Assembly (NCBI GenBank): GCA_024362935.1 | Contig: JANCRA010000012.1 | Location: 8,804,001-8,868,000, forward strand | Origin: Setophaga petechia | Lineage: Eukaryota > Chordata > Aves > Passeriformes > Parulidae | Length of the DNA stretch: 64,000 nucleotides | Direction: 5' to 3' | Shown: piece after piece, positions 1 to 20,600 of the stretch | Layout: every line of letters begins with the position of its first letter | How positions within the stretch are numbered: position 1 is the first letter of the stretch | The notes under the pieces: generated by a model | Database searches by the model: none | Told to the model about the DNA's origin: nothing | What the model saw: only the letters and a program-made list of their open reading frames with translations | Translations under genes and position numbers: made by a program

Positions 1-107
1 TTTAATTTTTTAGAAAAAGCATGACTCAAATGTGGAAATTGTTTTATTTATTGGAATGGCAGGTTTTTATTTTAATTTTTCATGATCTTCTTTCCACTTT
101 TCAATAG

Positions 108-7743
<7,636 letters not shown>

Positions 7744-10700
7744 GTTCCATTCCATGTCTGTGTACGTGTGTGTAACTAGTTCGTACTGCATAGCTACTGG
7801 TTTATTGTACAGATTTGTGTGTTTGTGTTTTATGACATTGTAGCCAAATTATTTGTTGGTTTATGGACATACTGCCCTATCTTTTGCCAGTCTTTAGAAG
7901 ATGAAATCAGGAAATGGTACTTACCTTGTAAAACATATTTAATGCTGAAGTGTGCTTTTTAGGGCCCTTTGCCAGTAGTGATTCAATCTGGTATTGATCT
8001 TTTCACAAATGAGACAGAGCTGCGAAACTTTTTTATATATAACAGAATATCACAAAATGGATTTACATAAAATTATCATGATTGCTTTATGTTTATATTT
8101 AACTTGTATTTTTGTACAAACAAGATTGTGTAAAATATATTTAAAGTTTCAATAATTAAGTCTTTCCAACTTTTCATAATTTTTATGAGCACAGACTTTC
8201 AAGAAAATATTCAGTGGGGGGGGAATCCATTGCCTTTTGTCCATTAATCAGCAAATAAAACATGGCCTTAAAAGTTTGTTGTGACATTGTTCCATTTGAC
8301 AACTAAATCAGGACTCGTATCTCCTTAAGATCCCATAGAGTTGCTGACCTCACCATTTCTTGTAGTTGTCTGTATTAGTAAATCTGCATTAAACAAAATT
8401 ACTGTTCTTTCTAGAAGGTTTAGGTATTACTGACCTTGCTGGCACAGTAAGGTATGTAAGTGAAATGCCAAATTTGAAAGGATTCTCTACTGCAACTTAA
8501 CTTGCCAAGTCTATCCCACTTGGTATATGCACCTCAATATTTTAAGAGTAAAGTTTTTAAGAGATCTCCTCTTCCACTATAGAATATATGTGTAAAATAC
8601 TGAGATACGGAAGCGGTGTATTTTAAAGTAATTACACTTCTGGGTTTATTTTTCATATACTGTAAGTGACATGAATTTAAAGCAAAATACTGGACTGGGT
8701 AGTGCACTTTTTTACTTTTTTGTATTTTTTTCATTGATTTGCCTTTTGTCAGACTGGATGTTAAATTGTAAAAATGTTTAACTATTTTTGTTAACAACTT
8801 TAATAAAACTATGCTAGCCAAACTCCTACATGAATGACAGACCTGTTTCCCCTTCTCACCCTATCTGTTTGGGGTGAGGAGGGGCTTTTATTTTGCAGAG
8901 GATAACTGTAAAACAATGTGTTTGAGAGATACTTTTGAACTGTCTGCACTTGATTGTATTTGCTCTCTGCATATGCTTGGTATAAATATCTGCTGGAAAA
9001 TGAAAGTGTTGAGGATTTTATTTGAGAAGCTATGTAGTAACCTCTGAAATATTTGATAGTACTGTAGGATGGCTCTCACTAGAAAAGTACCTCCCTTAAA
9101 GACAAAAAAACAACAGCAAAAGCAAACAGTTCCTGTTCTGCTGGTGATCAGCTATCAGCCAATTGCTTAATATACTGATTTAATTAATGCTTCTAATTAG
9201 TAGATGATGTTACTGGAAAATGTTAAGGCCTAAGATAATTTAAGCTTACAAAATTTTATAAAACATGCTTTTAAAGGAAGATTGAAAAGCCATACTTCAT
9301 TGTTCTTACTCTCTCACCAAAAAGGGCCACATCAAGGCATCCATAATATTTCCAGGGTTTGTGGTTAAGATGTTTATGCCCAGTCTCAATAGTTCTTGTT
9401 AATAAAAACCTGTTTTTCACTTGTAGTGTATGTAATTATACATTTAAGTGATGTATTGTTTCAAGAATAGTGTTTTAGTAAAACTCTAAATGCTGACCTT
9501 TCACACTGAGGAACTGCCTTCCCTTAGCTATTAATTACATTGTTTGGTTTTGGCCCGAAAGATTTTGAATCTGGCCTTAGGATCAGTAGCAGGTAAATAG
9601 TACAGAGCCTATTTCACTCCTCCACATGTGTACTAGGGAATTTTATGATGTATGGTTTAAAAAAACAATAAAGTAAATGCTGCTTTCATTCTGTACCAAT
9701 AAAAATTTTGATAACTATTGACTACCCATAACTGATATTTTTGTACTTGAGAACTGAGGATATACTGTGGAAGCACTGTTTTCATGTGTACCATGAAATA
9801 CATTATAATTGTTCAGTATTGTCTAAAACTTTTCAGCTTATTAGTTGGAAACTCAAAACGAATTCTCTACTCGTGCATGTCACTTTCAGGAAGCTGTAAT
9901 GTCACTCATTTTATTAAATGTTAATAACTTTAAAAGGGGGGGCGGGAAAAAGAAAAACACCTGGTGCTATTCAGACCTGAACACTTGTCTCTTTGTGTTT
10001 GGCAGTTTGACATTCTGGGCATCAAGGAGTTGACAGAAATTACTGCAGTGCTTGAACCATACAATATCCTAATTCTTCCACATGACAGCAAACAGCATGT
10101 TTGTTTGCTTTAAATTACTAGATTTGTAGTCATTGATATATTTTAATTATCCCCATTTCATAATATAATACAGTATTTGTATTTAAAAATAGGAATTGGG
10201 AATTTTGTGTTTAATACTCTGATTTGTAACCATATTTAGCGTAAGAAATGGATTTTGTAAGACTATTTTTTTTCTTCAGCTGCATGATTATAAAAAAAAA
10301 AGATACTTTTTTGGTACTTTGAAAGATCTGAGGAGAGAACAGAAGAGTACTTAACTGTTTGGTTTGCCAAAATCAAAACAAAGCTTAAACAGTTTTTTTC
10401 TTATAGGTTTTTACATTCCTTCTTGTTTAGTGAAGAATAAGTATTCCTCACTTAAATCCTCTGTTAAAGTAATTTTAATGTACTTGGCATCAAATACCGG
10501 TATGTAATACACATGGAAATAAAGTTTAGTTCTGGCAGTGAAAATCAGAGCCATCTGACTGTGTCTTCAAGTTCTGATGTTGGGCATCAGAGATGTCATC
10601 CTGTGCTCTTTGTTGCCAAACCCAGGCCAGAGCAGGGCTGTGCTGGCGCTGCATTCCTTAAGGAGAGCTCTCAGCTCCTCACAGACAGCTGGCTTACATT

Positions 10701-10975
10701 TACAGCCAGCTCAGCTCTAGAGAAGAGAAAGCAAACTGAGCTCTTTTTCTCTTGTTTGGGGGGTATGTGTATGTGGTTTTGGGGATTTGGTTTGGTTTCT
10801 GGGATTTTTTTCCTCTTTTTTTTTAAATTTTTTGTGTGTGTGTGTGTGAGTACATCTATGCTTCATCATTTTGTCTGTTCTGAAAAGTAAAGCACTTGGC
10901 TTTGAACTTGATAAAAGAGATTATCCTCTATATTTGACATAATCCTTTCTCAAATAAAGTTTCATTATTTCAACT
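7744..10975 (+). other. NAMPT 3' UTR with multiple candidate polyadenylation signals (end inferred)
   Basis: The sequence after the stop is AT-rich with no coding exon. AATAAA hexamers lie at 8,254, 8,802, 9,667, 9,698, 10,518 and 10,953. The last has a T-rich stretch soon after it. NAMPT mRNAs are known for long 3' UTRs, so ends from about 8.3 to 11.0 kb are plausible. The true distal end is an inference. A TG-rich run lies near 10,836-10,849. Confidence 0.6.
10953..10958 (+). promoter_or_regulatory. Most distal candidate NAMPT poly(A) signal
   Basis: This is an AATAAA hexamer followed by ttcattatttcaac. It is the last such hexamer before the sequence turns into mixed-composition intergenic DNA. 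Proximal alternatives lie at 8,254 and 8,802. Confidence 0.4.
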
Positions 10976-13900
10976 TTAAAGTCACTAGAATGCTTGTCTA
11001 AAGGCAAATTAACCATCAGTGTTGCATCCTTCAGTTTGCTGCAGTGCTGTGAAAATTAGCATCAGCTTTCTGTAAGTAGAAGTTACACTTTAACTCCTGC
11101 ATGACTTTAAGTTGCAGCAGGTAAGGTACCAGCAGGAATGTGTCAGTAAGGGCAGATAAGGCACCTCCTGTGATGCTATCACCATTTGTTGCTGCTCCCT
11201 GCAGCTCTTGCTGTAGCAAGGGGCTCTTAAAGCCCACAATAATGCTTGAATTTAAAGGTTCTGTTCCATGAATTACGGAGAGCACACACAGCCCAAGTGC
11301 CAGGGCTCCTCTGCCTCCTTTGCATGGAGTTAAAACCCAGGAGGTCCAGCACTGCTGATTTCCTCACTCCTGTCAGCCTTTGTGCAAGTCAAGTCACTCA
11401 CCAGCCCTGAAGGGGTGGTGATGGCTCCCAGGTTGGCTGCAGGAAATCAGCAGGGAAATTCCAGGCCTTGGCCTGTGCAGAAGGCAAGGGATCCACAGGA
11501 AGAGACCTATTTATGTCCTCCAATCCTACTGTAACAATTAAAATTATAACTGCTGAGCTGCTTGAGGCAGGGGCTGTGAGGGTGCATTGGTGTGATGGTA
11601 ATTGCATTTCTGCATGAGAGTCCCATCAGGGTCCTGTAGGTGCACATCTCCATCAGATTTGTAAACATCTGAGTGGGAGATCATCCTCTTAAACCTGATG
11701 ACTGTGGCCTTATGTGGAAAACCACATACCTTCTAAATTACCAGGTGATAAGGAAATAATGAGATTAAAGATGCTTTGTAAAGTCATGCCTACTAAATCC
11801 CTGTTGCTAACCATGGATGTTATGTTCTTGGGGGGATCTTCTGTTTTACTAGCAGCACAGCTGATCTTGGTAATGATTTTAAAACACCCTTCACAGAAAG
11901 GCATTTGGTTTTAATTAATCAAAAAAGCACTTAGCAGTAGATCATTTCCAAAAAGTATTTTACTGTGGCACCATATTTTGTTGAAAGGTACCCTGATGTC
12001 TGGTGTAATCCAATCCAGAGCAATCCAGATGATACGGGAGAGAATCAGCAGGATTCTTCTCAAGTAACATATTTTGTTCCATATAATTTCTTTACTAATA
12101 TTTGCATGAGTACTCCTAATTGCTTTTTGAACAGAATTTCTAGAATTTTCAAGTTATAGTGAGTTTTCCTGGCATTGAAATGGTAGTTTCTCTTCTGCTC
12201 CTGGCTGGAGCAGAGGTCTTTTAAGGACAGATAAGGAGCCATCACGCCTCTAGCAAGGTTTTTACTTCCCTCCTACACAACTCTTCTCAGTTCAAGGGCA
12301 AATTTATTGTTTATTTGCCATTGAGAAAAAAAAAAATCAGTAAGTTTGGGTTGTATAGCTCTTTTTTTCCCAGCAGTTCAGTTGATGTAGAAATCAATCT
12401 AAGATATTTCACAGGATCACTAGATACATTTACATGAGCATTCTCTAATTTTTAGTATATGTATTTATGCTTCATTGGTAACTTGTTAGATCTGAGGATC
12501 TGATTCTTGGTAGTTGATCCAATGCTCATGTCAAGTAATCATACTGCATATAGCCAGGTAATTATAAATTGCTGAAAATCGCTTCAGAATCTTCATATAA
12601 TTACAGTGCTTAAGAAATTCAAGTGGGTAGATAATGGATGCATGGAAGGTTCTGAGGGCTGGACATTTTTTCTTATTTGTCATTAATTTTTGTTATTAAT
12701 GTAGCTATTTAAAGCTTCCACATCATCTCTGCTAGGAAACTTGTTTTATAATGTCTGAATACTCTTACGATCAAAATATTCCTATAAGTAGTACACATGT
12801 CAAACAAGCTGCATGGACTCTGAACCTTATAAAACAAGGGGAGAACTTCAGCCTCAAGCTTAATTCCCTTTCCTGCAAACAGGAGAAGAAATGAGCTGTT
12901 TTCTTCTGCCTTTGGGACATGCTTTCCTCAGCTTCCTGGTAAAGAACAAGGCTGGTGTGCTCGGAAGTTTTCCCTTTTCCAAAAGATGCCACCCTATTTT
13001 AAGCATAAGGAATTGCAGCTCGTTGTTGGATGTGTCAGAAGGATGACATAGCCCAGCAATTTAAGAGGATAATCTCTGGGTGAGATGGCTTTGGGTAGAG
13101 ATATGTCTGTAAGTCACAGAAAGGTCAGTCAGAGCATGACAACTAATCTCCCTCTGGTGGGGGTGCCTCCCTGCCCTTTCTGTCTCAGCTGAGCAGGTTC
13201 AAGTCTATCCTGTAATCTGCTGTGAAAACAATGAGTCTGTTCAACCAAAACAAAGTGTTGCCAGGCCCCTGTGATTACAAAGCAGTGGTCTGTTAATGTG
13301 CCCCAGTCTAACCTTAATCCATTTTTCAAGCCTTGTATCTACTTCTTAGACCAAATGCCAGTGACAAACTTCATAAAGCTCCTGTTCCTCCCCCACACTG
13401 GGTGCTTTGCAGCCTCACCTCCAGCACTGCTGCTTGAAGACCATTCTTTGTTTTTATTGCTACTGTAAATCTCCAGAAGATAAGAATTATTTCACCTCTG
13501 TACAAGGTTTTGCAATCATTACACCTTCAAATAAAAGCAAATAGATTCATGCATTAAGATCAGAGAGAGGTGACCCTTTGTTACCTTTTGTGTCCAAGTT
13601 GTGACCGTGAAAATGTTAACAGACATGAATCTGGCAAAAATAAGGATATATTCTCCTGAAAACTGGTTTCCATGTAAAAGCCCTATACTTTTACATGGAA
13701 ACATACATTTAGAACTTTTACAGTCATTAATGAATCACTGCTGGATACTCAAGCACTTTAGCTTGGTTTCTGCAGGTGCTTCTTGACAGTCCAGTCTCAC
13801 CCATGTCCCATGTGGGTTACCCACAGGTTATCCCATCACACAGGGGCTGCACTGGCACATGGAGTAGCAAGATAAAGTTCTTGAGTTCATGGAGACCACA

Positions 13901-16900
13901 ATCCTGGGTCTTGTGTCTGCTGGGAACATCCAACACTACATGAAATAACCTGTCCCACTGCCATCCTAACCACCAAAGGTGGGTTTGCTGAGCCTAATTC
14001 AGCTCCAGCTCTGGTTACAGCTGTGCAGACTTCTTGTGGCTGATTTGTTGGGAGAGAGCACACATGGTTAAACCCTGGTCTGTCTTTCACAGCCCATCGT
14101 GGGTTAGGCAAGACCTGGGAAGGGTTTCAGTCATTTCTTCTCTGTTACAACAGAGTCCTGCCCAAAGGCATTTTGAGACAAGAACCCATATGGTTATTGA
14201 ATATGTGGTGTGCTGCAACCCAGCATGAGAGGAGGGAGTGACTTTGGGGCTTGTGGTAAGATTGTAAATAATAATTCCTGCCCCAGCCATTAATTAGACA
14301 CAAGTGCTGTCACTGGGATGATTGCTATAACATCACAGCAAAGACAAGGCAATTGAGGCAAGTCAGCTAAGGCCTCTGGCTCTTTCCCAAATTACTTTCT
14401 CTATCCACTACTCTCTTAACTCACATGGAATTTGGGAAGTACCACTACCATCAATCACCCATGTGTAATTTTCCTACAATGGCATAAATCTCTGTGTCAC
14501 ACTCTGTTCTTGCCTGGCATTTGAATTGCCAGGGTTTGGTTTGGCTTGGCTTGAGTGCTTCTGCACTTTGTACTGACATTTTTATTAAGCTGTTTTTTAT
14601 AACACCAGGACTTTCTATTTAAGAGGTAGTAGATGAATCCTAGCATGTCACTTTATGCAAGATTAGGATTATTTTCTCCTGTGCACGTTGGTTTATGCCA
14701 AACTTCATGTCCTATTATAATTTGCATTCAGTGTTTCATAAAGTCCTTTTGCAATTCTTCACAATCAGCTCTCACCTTTATTACTGTGCATGACTCAGCA
14801 CCTCCAGTAAGCTGACACCTCCTTACCCACCCTTCCTACATTGTTTAACATGATAAGCAGCAGGAGCTCCAGCACAGATCACCAAGTGGATTTTCACTCT
14901 CTGAGAAAGCTAAATGACTTCCTATTATTTTCTTTGATCAATGTTGTGTACATGTAAGGACCTCTCCTCGTGTATCAAAACTTCTTAGCTTCCTTGAAAA
15001 CTTTATTATAAATCTTGTTGAATGCTTTTTTTAAATTCAAGTAGGTTATATCCACACACATATTGACTCCTTCAAAGGACTTCAAAGAAGGTAACTTTCT
15101 CTTGCATTTATCAATCAGAATCTCCCTCAGGAGCTTAAATTCATTCTTTCTACTGTAATTTCTCCCTTAGTCTTACTGTGCTTTCGTCCACAAGATCAAA
15201 AGTCCTTTGAAAAATTGGAAAATCTAACTCCAGACAGCTCAGGGAATTTTGTGAAATGGATTCTTGTTCTCATGCTGTCTTTGTCCTTTTGCAGTACAGT
15301 GCTTGATGGTGAATGGCACAAGATTCTGCAGTGGGGAACCTTGAGATAAGGAAAGCAGTGAGCCATTGGGACAAATCTGTTCTTCAGGTTTGAATTAAAG
15401 AGGGACAATTATCAAGGAACAGACCAACTTATGGGAGGCTTCACCTGGTGATGCCTCTCAGGGACTTGCATGAACAGGAAAGCTGGACATGAAAACAGAG
15501 AGAGCCCCACCAAGCACTGTGGGCTAGAGGCAGACATAACCTACTTTGCACAGTGCTCATCCTTGGACTCTAAAATATTCTGTTCAGCCCAGATTCCAGA
15601 ATACTTTTGAGTGAAGAGCCATTTGTTTTAAAACCACAGGCATCATCTGCATGTCCCAAAAAGATAGATGTACAAACCTGGTCACCTTTGTACTTGAAAC
15701 AAGGATGTATTGGAAGCAGTAATTCCAATGTGGGTGCCTCTGTCATGTTTGTTGAGCACCAAGTGAGCCCTGGCAGTTGGTATTTTATATAATGCTCATT
15801 GTATAGGGATCACATACACATATGTACATCTGTACAGTTTCTGCACACAAAGATGCAGATCTATCTATATATGAATAGACAGATGTTTACAGATATTCCA
15901 ACTATAGAAGGAAATATCCATAAATACTAAGGACATTCTATTAGTGATTGTTCATGGACTATGATCTTTCATAAACTCTGTGTACCTGGATCATACCTGC
16001 TCTGCTTCTTTCTGATGACTTCATTTTATACATCAAAGGGTTATGTAAGCAGCCTTTTCAGCCACCAGCTGACTGGCAGCTTAAGCTGAAATGATAATCT
16101 ATGGTTACTCCCAGCTCTGGCTCTGAATTGCTTCTTGCCAAGACACTGCACGTCTGTCTCTGGAGTTGTGTAAGTTGGTGTTTGGCTACCTGCCTGTGGA
16201 TGTCATGGGACTGTGATCAGGCAAGTCAGGTTTGCATAACAATACCCTGTCTTTGCTCCTTTTTATTACCCCTGACTTTATCAGTGAAAGGTTTATGTCA
16301 TTGTCTAGGTCACCACTGAGCAAAAGAATTGTGGCAAAGAGATCCCAGTCCTGTGGCATCACTGCTAAATGTGGTCTTGCTCATTGGTGACCTGCAATGA
16401 TCAATATTTTGAGATCAATGAAAGAACCAGTTTTTAATGCACATAGTTAATTACCTGGCAGTTGTATATTATTTGAGTTTTCAAAACCAAATGCAGTGTT
16501 GTACTAATGCCTTGGAGGGATTAACATTGCATTATGATGGTTTTCTTTATTCAACAGACCTGGAAAAATAAAATAACAAAAGGAAAAGTGTCAGCCCAAT
16601 TTCATTCCCTTTTTACTACCAGCTAGCAAAATGCTCTGAATTGCAATGTTAGGGAGAATCTTCCTTCTCTACTTGGGATCTCCTTCTCCTTTTTGCTTTG
16701 AGCAGGACCTGCTGCTGGCCAAATCCTAGTTTCTACTGCAATACCTAATGATGAAAAATAATGTCTTTAGGTAAAGAATGTGTGGGGAATATTCGGCTGC
16801 AGAAAACACAGCCCCAGAGGAGAAGTGGGATCTGTTCATTAGCTAGGTAAAGTCACAGGAGAAGCAGGGTGACCTGGGGACAGCCCAGGCCCATTTTGTC

Positions 16901-17486
16901 AGCCATCCCAGGACCCTGAACTGCTCCAGCCAGGACCTGACAACCCATGGTGGCTCAACAAACCTCTCTGGGAGAGGAGCCTGTGCAGCTTTAGAGCAGC
17001 TCAACTGCAAATGTGTGCTGTATTTAGGGATTACCTATAGTGCCTCAGAACAGTGCACTGTAATACACCTCCCAGGGCCTGCCCTGGGTACCTGCCTGGT
17101 TCCCCCAGCCCCACTTGCTTGCTCAGAGTCAGGAGTGTTCATTTTCTGCAGATACCCACTGCAGCCTCCACGAGCAGCTTCCTGGGGCCTATGAGATCCA
17201 TGGGGTAACAAAGAGCTCTGCCTGGGGTGGTGTCCACCTGTGCAGGACAGACACAAAGCAAAGCAAGGCTGTGCAGAGCAAAGGAGCCTACAGGGAGCCA
17301 GCTCTGAGAATGCCAGATCCTTCTGTGTGCATCTCAGAAAAGCCAGAGGCATGAGCACAGCTTTGTGTATCCTGTTAAGCTTTCCTCTACAGCTTTCACT
17401 GGTGACTTATAAGCTCCTAAAATCTTGGCTATAACTTATCGAAATACAGTTTGCCTTTACTATCACACCTGTCCAAGTGGAGGAGA
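10976..17486. other. Intergenic, no gene recognised
   Basis: The interval is moderately AT-rich. All open frames are under about 75 codons and resemble nothing I know. No LTR or CR1 end was recognised. The only distinctive structure is the perfect hairpin at 13,666-13,702. Confidence 0.7.
13666..13702. repeat. Perfect inverted repeat: 15-bp stem, 7-nt loop
   Basis: The arm GTTTCCATGTAAAAG at 13,666-13,680 is exactly complementary to 13,688-13,702 across the loop ccctata. It has no T-run, so it is not a bacterial-type terminator. It could arise from template switching during replication or be a structured RNA. No transcript is evident. Confidence 0.75.
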
Positions 17487-17685
17487 AGGAAAGGAAAGGA
17501 AAGGAAAGAGGAAAGGAAAGGAAAGGAAAGGAAAGGAAAGGAAAGGAAAGGAAAGGAAAGGAAAGGAAAGGAAAGGAAAGGAAAGGAAAGGAAAGGAAAG
17601 GAAAGGAAAGGAAAGGAAAGGAAAGGAAAGGAAAGGAAAGGAAAGGAAAGGAAAGGAAAGGAAAGGAAAGGAAAGGAAAGGAAAG
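17487..17685. repeat. (GGAAA)n pentanucleotide satellite, about 40 units
   Basis: This is a nearly pure GGAAA array of about 200 bp with one phase break near 17,509 (aaagagg). It is purine-only on the plus strand, so it may adopt triplex-type structures. The stop-free frames across it (Lys/Gly/Glu/Arg on plus, Ser/Phe/Leu/Pro on minus) are a consequence of the repeat and not genes. Confidence 0.97.
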
Positions 17686-20600
17686 TGGTGCTGGCTGAGC
17701 ACACTTGGAACACACTGCTCCCCTGGAGATGCCAAGCTGCAGTCAGCAGCATGGCCTGGCTGCCCTGGGCCCTGCAGCATGTCCTTTCCATCAGCAGTTC
17801 CCACCCAGATGCTGCTCTCAGGAGGGGTCTCTGTCCCTGCAGCCCAGCAGCCCCTGGGGTGACTCCACTCCCAGATCAGCACAGTCCAGAGGTTGGTTAA
17901 GGCTCCAAAAGGGGAGCACACCCCTGGCTGATGGGCAGGTGTGGCACAGCCCGTGGCCCATGGGAGGTGCTCGGCACTCCTGCCTCATTCATTGGCACTT
18001 CCTTCCACAGAGGATCCTCTCAGTGTCAGCTTGGTGCTGCTCAGAAATGGGCAGCAGCTACACCTGGAAGGAAAAATAATTTCAAAAGTGGAAGAATCTG
18101 GGATTCCCTGATGTCTTTCTCTGCTGCATGAATAACACACCACACAGCCACAGTGCTTGTAAGTAGACTCTCCGTATTTTTAGCAACTGATCTATGAGAT
18201 CATTTTGCTATTTTCAGTTGTTTGTGACTTGGGATTTTTCTGCTAGGAACATAGTGAGTGGGAGGAGCACCTACCTTCAGCTTCCAGTGAGGGCCTGAGC
18301 AGACCCTGTGTACCTGGTAAATAATACTAATTTTCTGAGCAGCTTACCTCCTGGAGCATCATCAGTGCAGGGCATCTGCTGCAGCCTGAGAAATGCCCTC
18401 TAGTGTTCTACCAAGATGCAGGAGAATGAGCACACAGCCATTTAAAGTCCAGACAGTCTCCAATGAGCTGACCAATGGCTTCCAGGTAAGCAGGCAGTCT
18501 GCCTGAGGGCCTGGCTGGGCTCTCCCGTGCCCCATTCACGAGCAAACAGCCTCTTGCTTAAAGCCAGAAATACAACTCCTGCTTGTGCCCTTTGGTGCCT
18601 CGGTGGATTCAGCACGAGGGTTCTCACAGCACATCTCCATATCCTGCAGGTCCTGCACCATTCCCAGCGTCCACACAGTGCTGGCTACAGGCACCTGTGT
18701 CTGCCAGCTGGGCACCATGAGCAGGCCTGGGCTCCCAAGGGGCATCCTGAGCATCTCCTGCCCCTGTCCTGCTGTCCTGGGGCTCTGCAGTGTGCCTTTA
18801 CTGCATCTCTTATCTCAAAGCACAGACTGTGACCCTGAGTGCTGCTGTTCATTCATCAAATAGCGATGCAAAAATTAATTGACTGAGAGATAAACCACAG
18901 ATTTAATTGTACATCAAGCCTGCAGGATTCCCTCAACACCACCCACACTGTGCTAAAACTGTTGATTTCTGCACTGATGGCAGAATTTTTACATGTATTA
19001 AACAGAGTCATCCTTTTGCCCCCAGGCTCAGAAGAGGTGATTTCCTGGGGCTGCCTGTCCATGGCACAGCCCTGGCAGTGCAGGGGTTGGAATGAGGGGC
19101 TGGCAGCCACAGCTCCAGGCCCTCCTGCCTGGCACCTTACTCTCAGCCTTAACCCCTTGCTCTACCCAACAAATTTGTTTCACATTGTAGATGTGGTTTC
19201 CTGATAGCAGCTGGAGTTCTCCCTTTTCTCCCCCATTGGCAAGGTATGGACATCACCCACCTCTCTCATGGCATAAATAATCTCCCACTGCAACAGGCCT
19301 TAAAAAAAGCAGCTTATTCTCCTTCCCCAGCAAACCTGCACCACATCAGCCACCCTCCACCAGTCCCTGCAGCAGTGGCCACCAGCACCACCATCCTCTG
19401 CCCAGTGCTCCCCCAGCCAGGCCTGGGGGGACACTCACTCACAGTGTCTGTCTGTCCTCACAGGGACTGCCCCACAGCAGGACGTGTGGACTTGGCTCAC
19501 ACCCCAGTCTTGATGATCTTCAGACCTTGGCAGAGCAGCAGGGTTTCCAGCCAGCATGAAATTCTGGCTCTGGAAACCTAAAGGCAAATCTGGGGCCAGA
19601 AAAGCTGAATTTCACCTGTGCACACCCCCAAGTTCCAGCTCACTTTTGCATGTTGAGAGCTTTGGCAGGACTTCCATGAGTGATGGCTGAACAATGACCC
19701 AAAAACCCCACTGCAGCCACAGGGCAGTGGAGGAGCTCCCAAGCAGCCTGATGGCCACCTCTGGCTTTCAGTGAGAAACAGCTCAGCCTTGGCACTTTGG
19801 TGTTTCGACAGCCTCACGTTCACCAGCTCAGCCACAGAAGTTTTAAGCTACTTTACTACATTTTTATAGAGATTATAAGAGTACAAAATGGCACTTTTAG
19901 TACCAAAAGGAGGCTGTTTATCTATTTTTGTTTCCTTTGGGTTAGAAAACGACAGTGAAAGAAAATATGAACTTGCTTTCTCCAAGAAAACAAACTGACC
20001 TTTGAGTGTTATAAAAGCCTTTATACAAGAATTTGGCCACTGGAATTTCTTCTGTGAAACATGTTTTTCCTTAAAAAATGCCAGTTTGCTAAACCAGAAC
20101 AGTTTGCAAAAAGACTTGGTTTAAGTGAATCTGCCTCTTTGATAGCTACTTAGAAAATTTTTGAACTGCTGAAAGGCTGAATTTGTCAGCATAAATCTTC
20201 AAATATGAAGTTAATCTAAAGGTAGAATTCTAAAAAGTAGAACTTTAAAAGTAGAAAAAATAAATACAATTTAAATGAAAATGAAGTATTTTTGCATTAT
20301 TTAAATCCAAAATGCTTAAACTGACCTACTCCAAAATACATTGTGATCATCACAACAGCTTTGAGATGTGCCTTTCTGGGGAGTGGAAAGTTCACTCCCT
20401 CCCAGGTAAAGCTGCCCTGGAAAGCTTCAGGCAAGTGTACACCAGGCTGTGGGTGGAAGTTTCATGCCTGTGCTCTAGAGAAAACTGGAACCTTGCTCAA
20501 TGAAACAGGTGATTCAAGGGTCATAAAACATTCACTGCCATAAAAAAAAAATGCCTGGAGCTTCTGGAGTAAATCAAGTACGAGCTCAAAGATCGTCAGT

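Noticed and set aside
17487..17685. CRISPR-like regular repeats
   Set aside because: There are no unique spacers between units. It is a simple satellite in a vertebrate genome, and the same holds for the 42-bp and 48-bp arrays.
17425..17921. Lys/Gly-rich and Ser/Phe/Pro-rich open frames of up to 152 codons
   Set aside because: These are artefacts of the GGAAA satellite, present in every frame on both strands.
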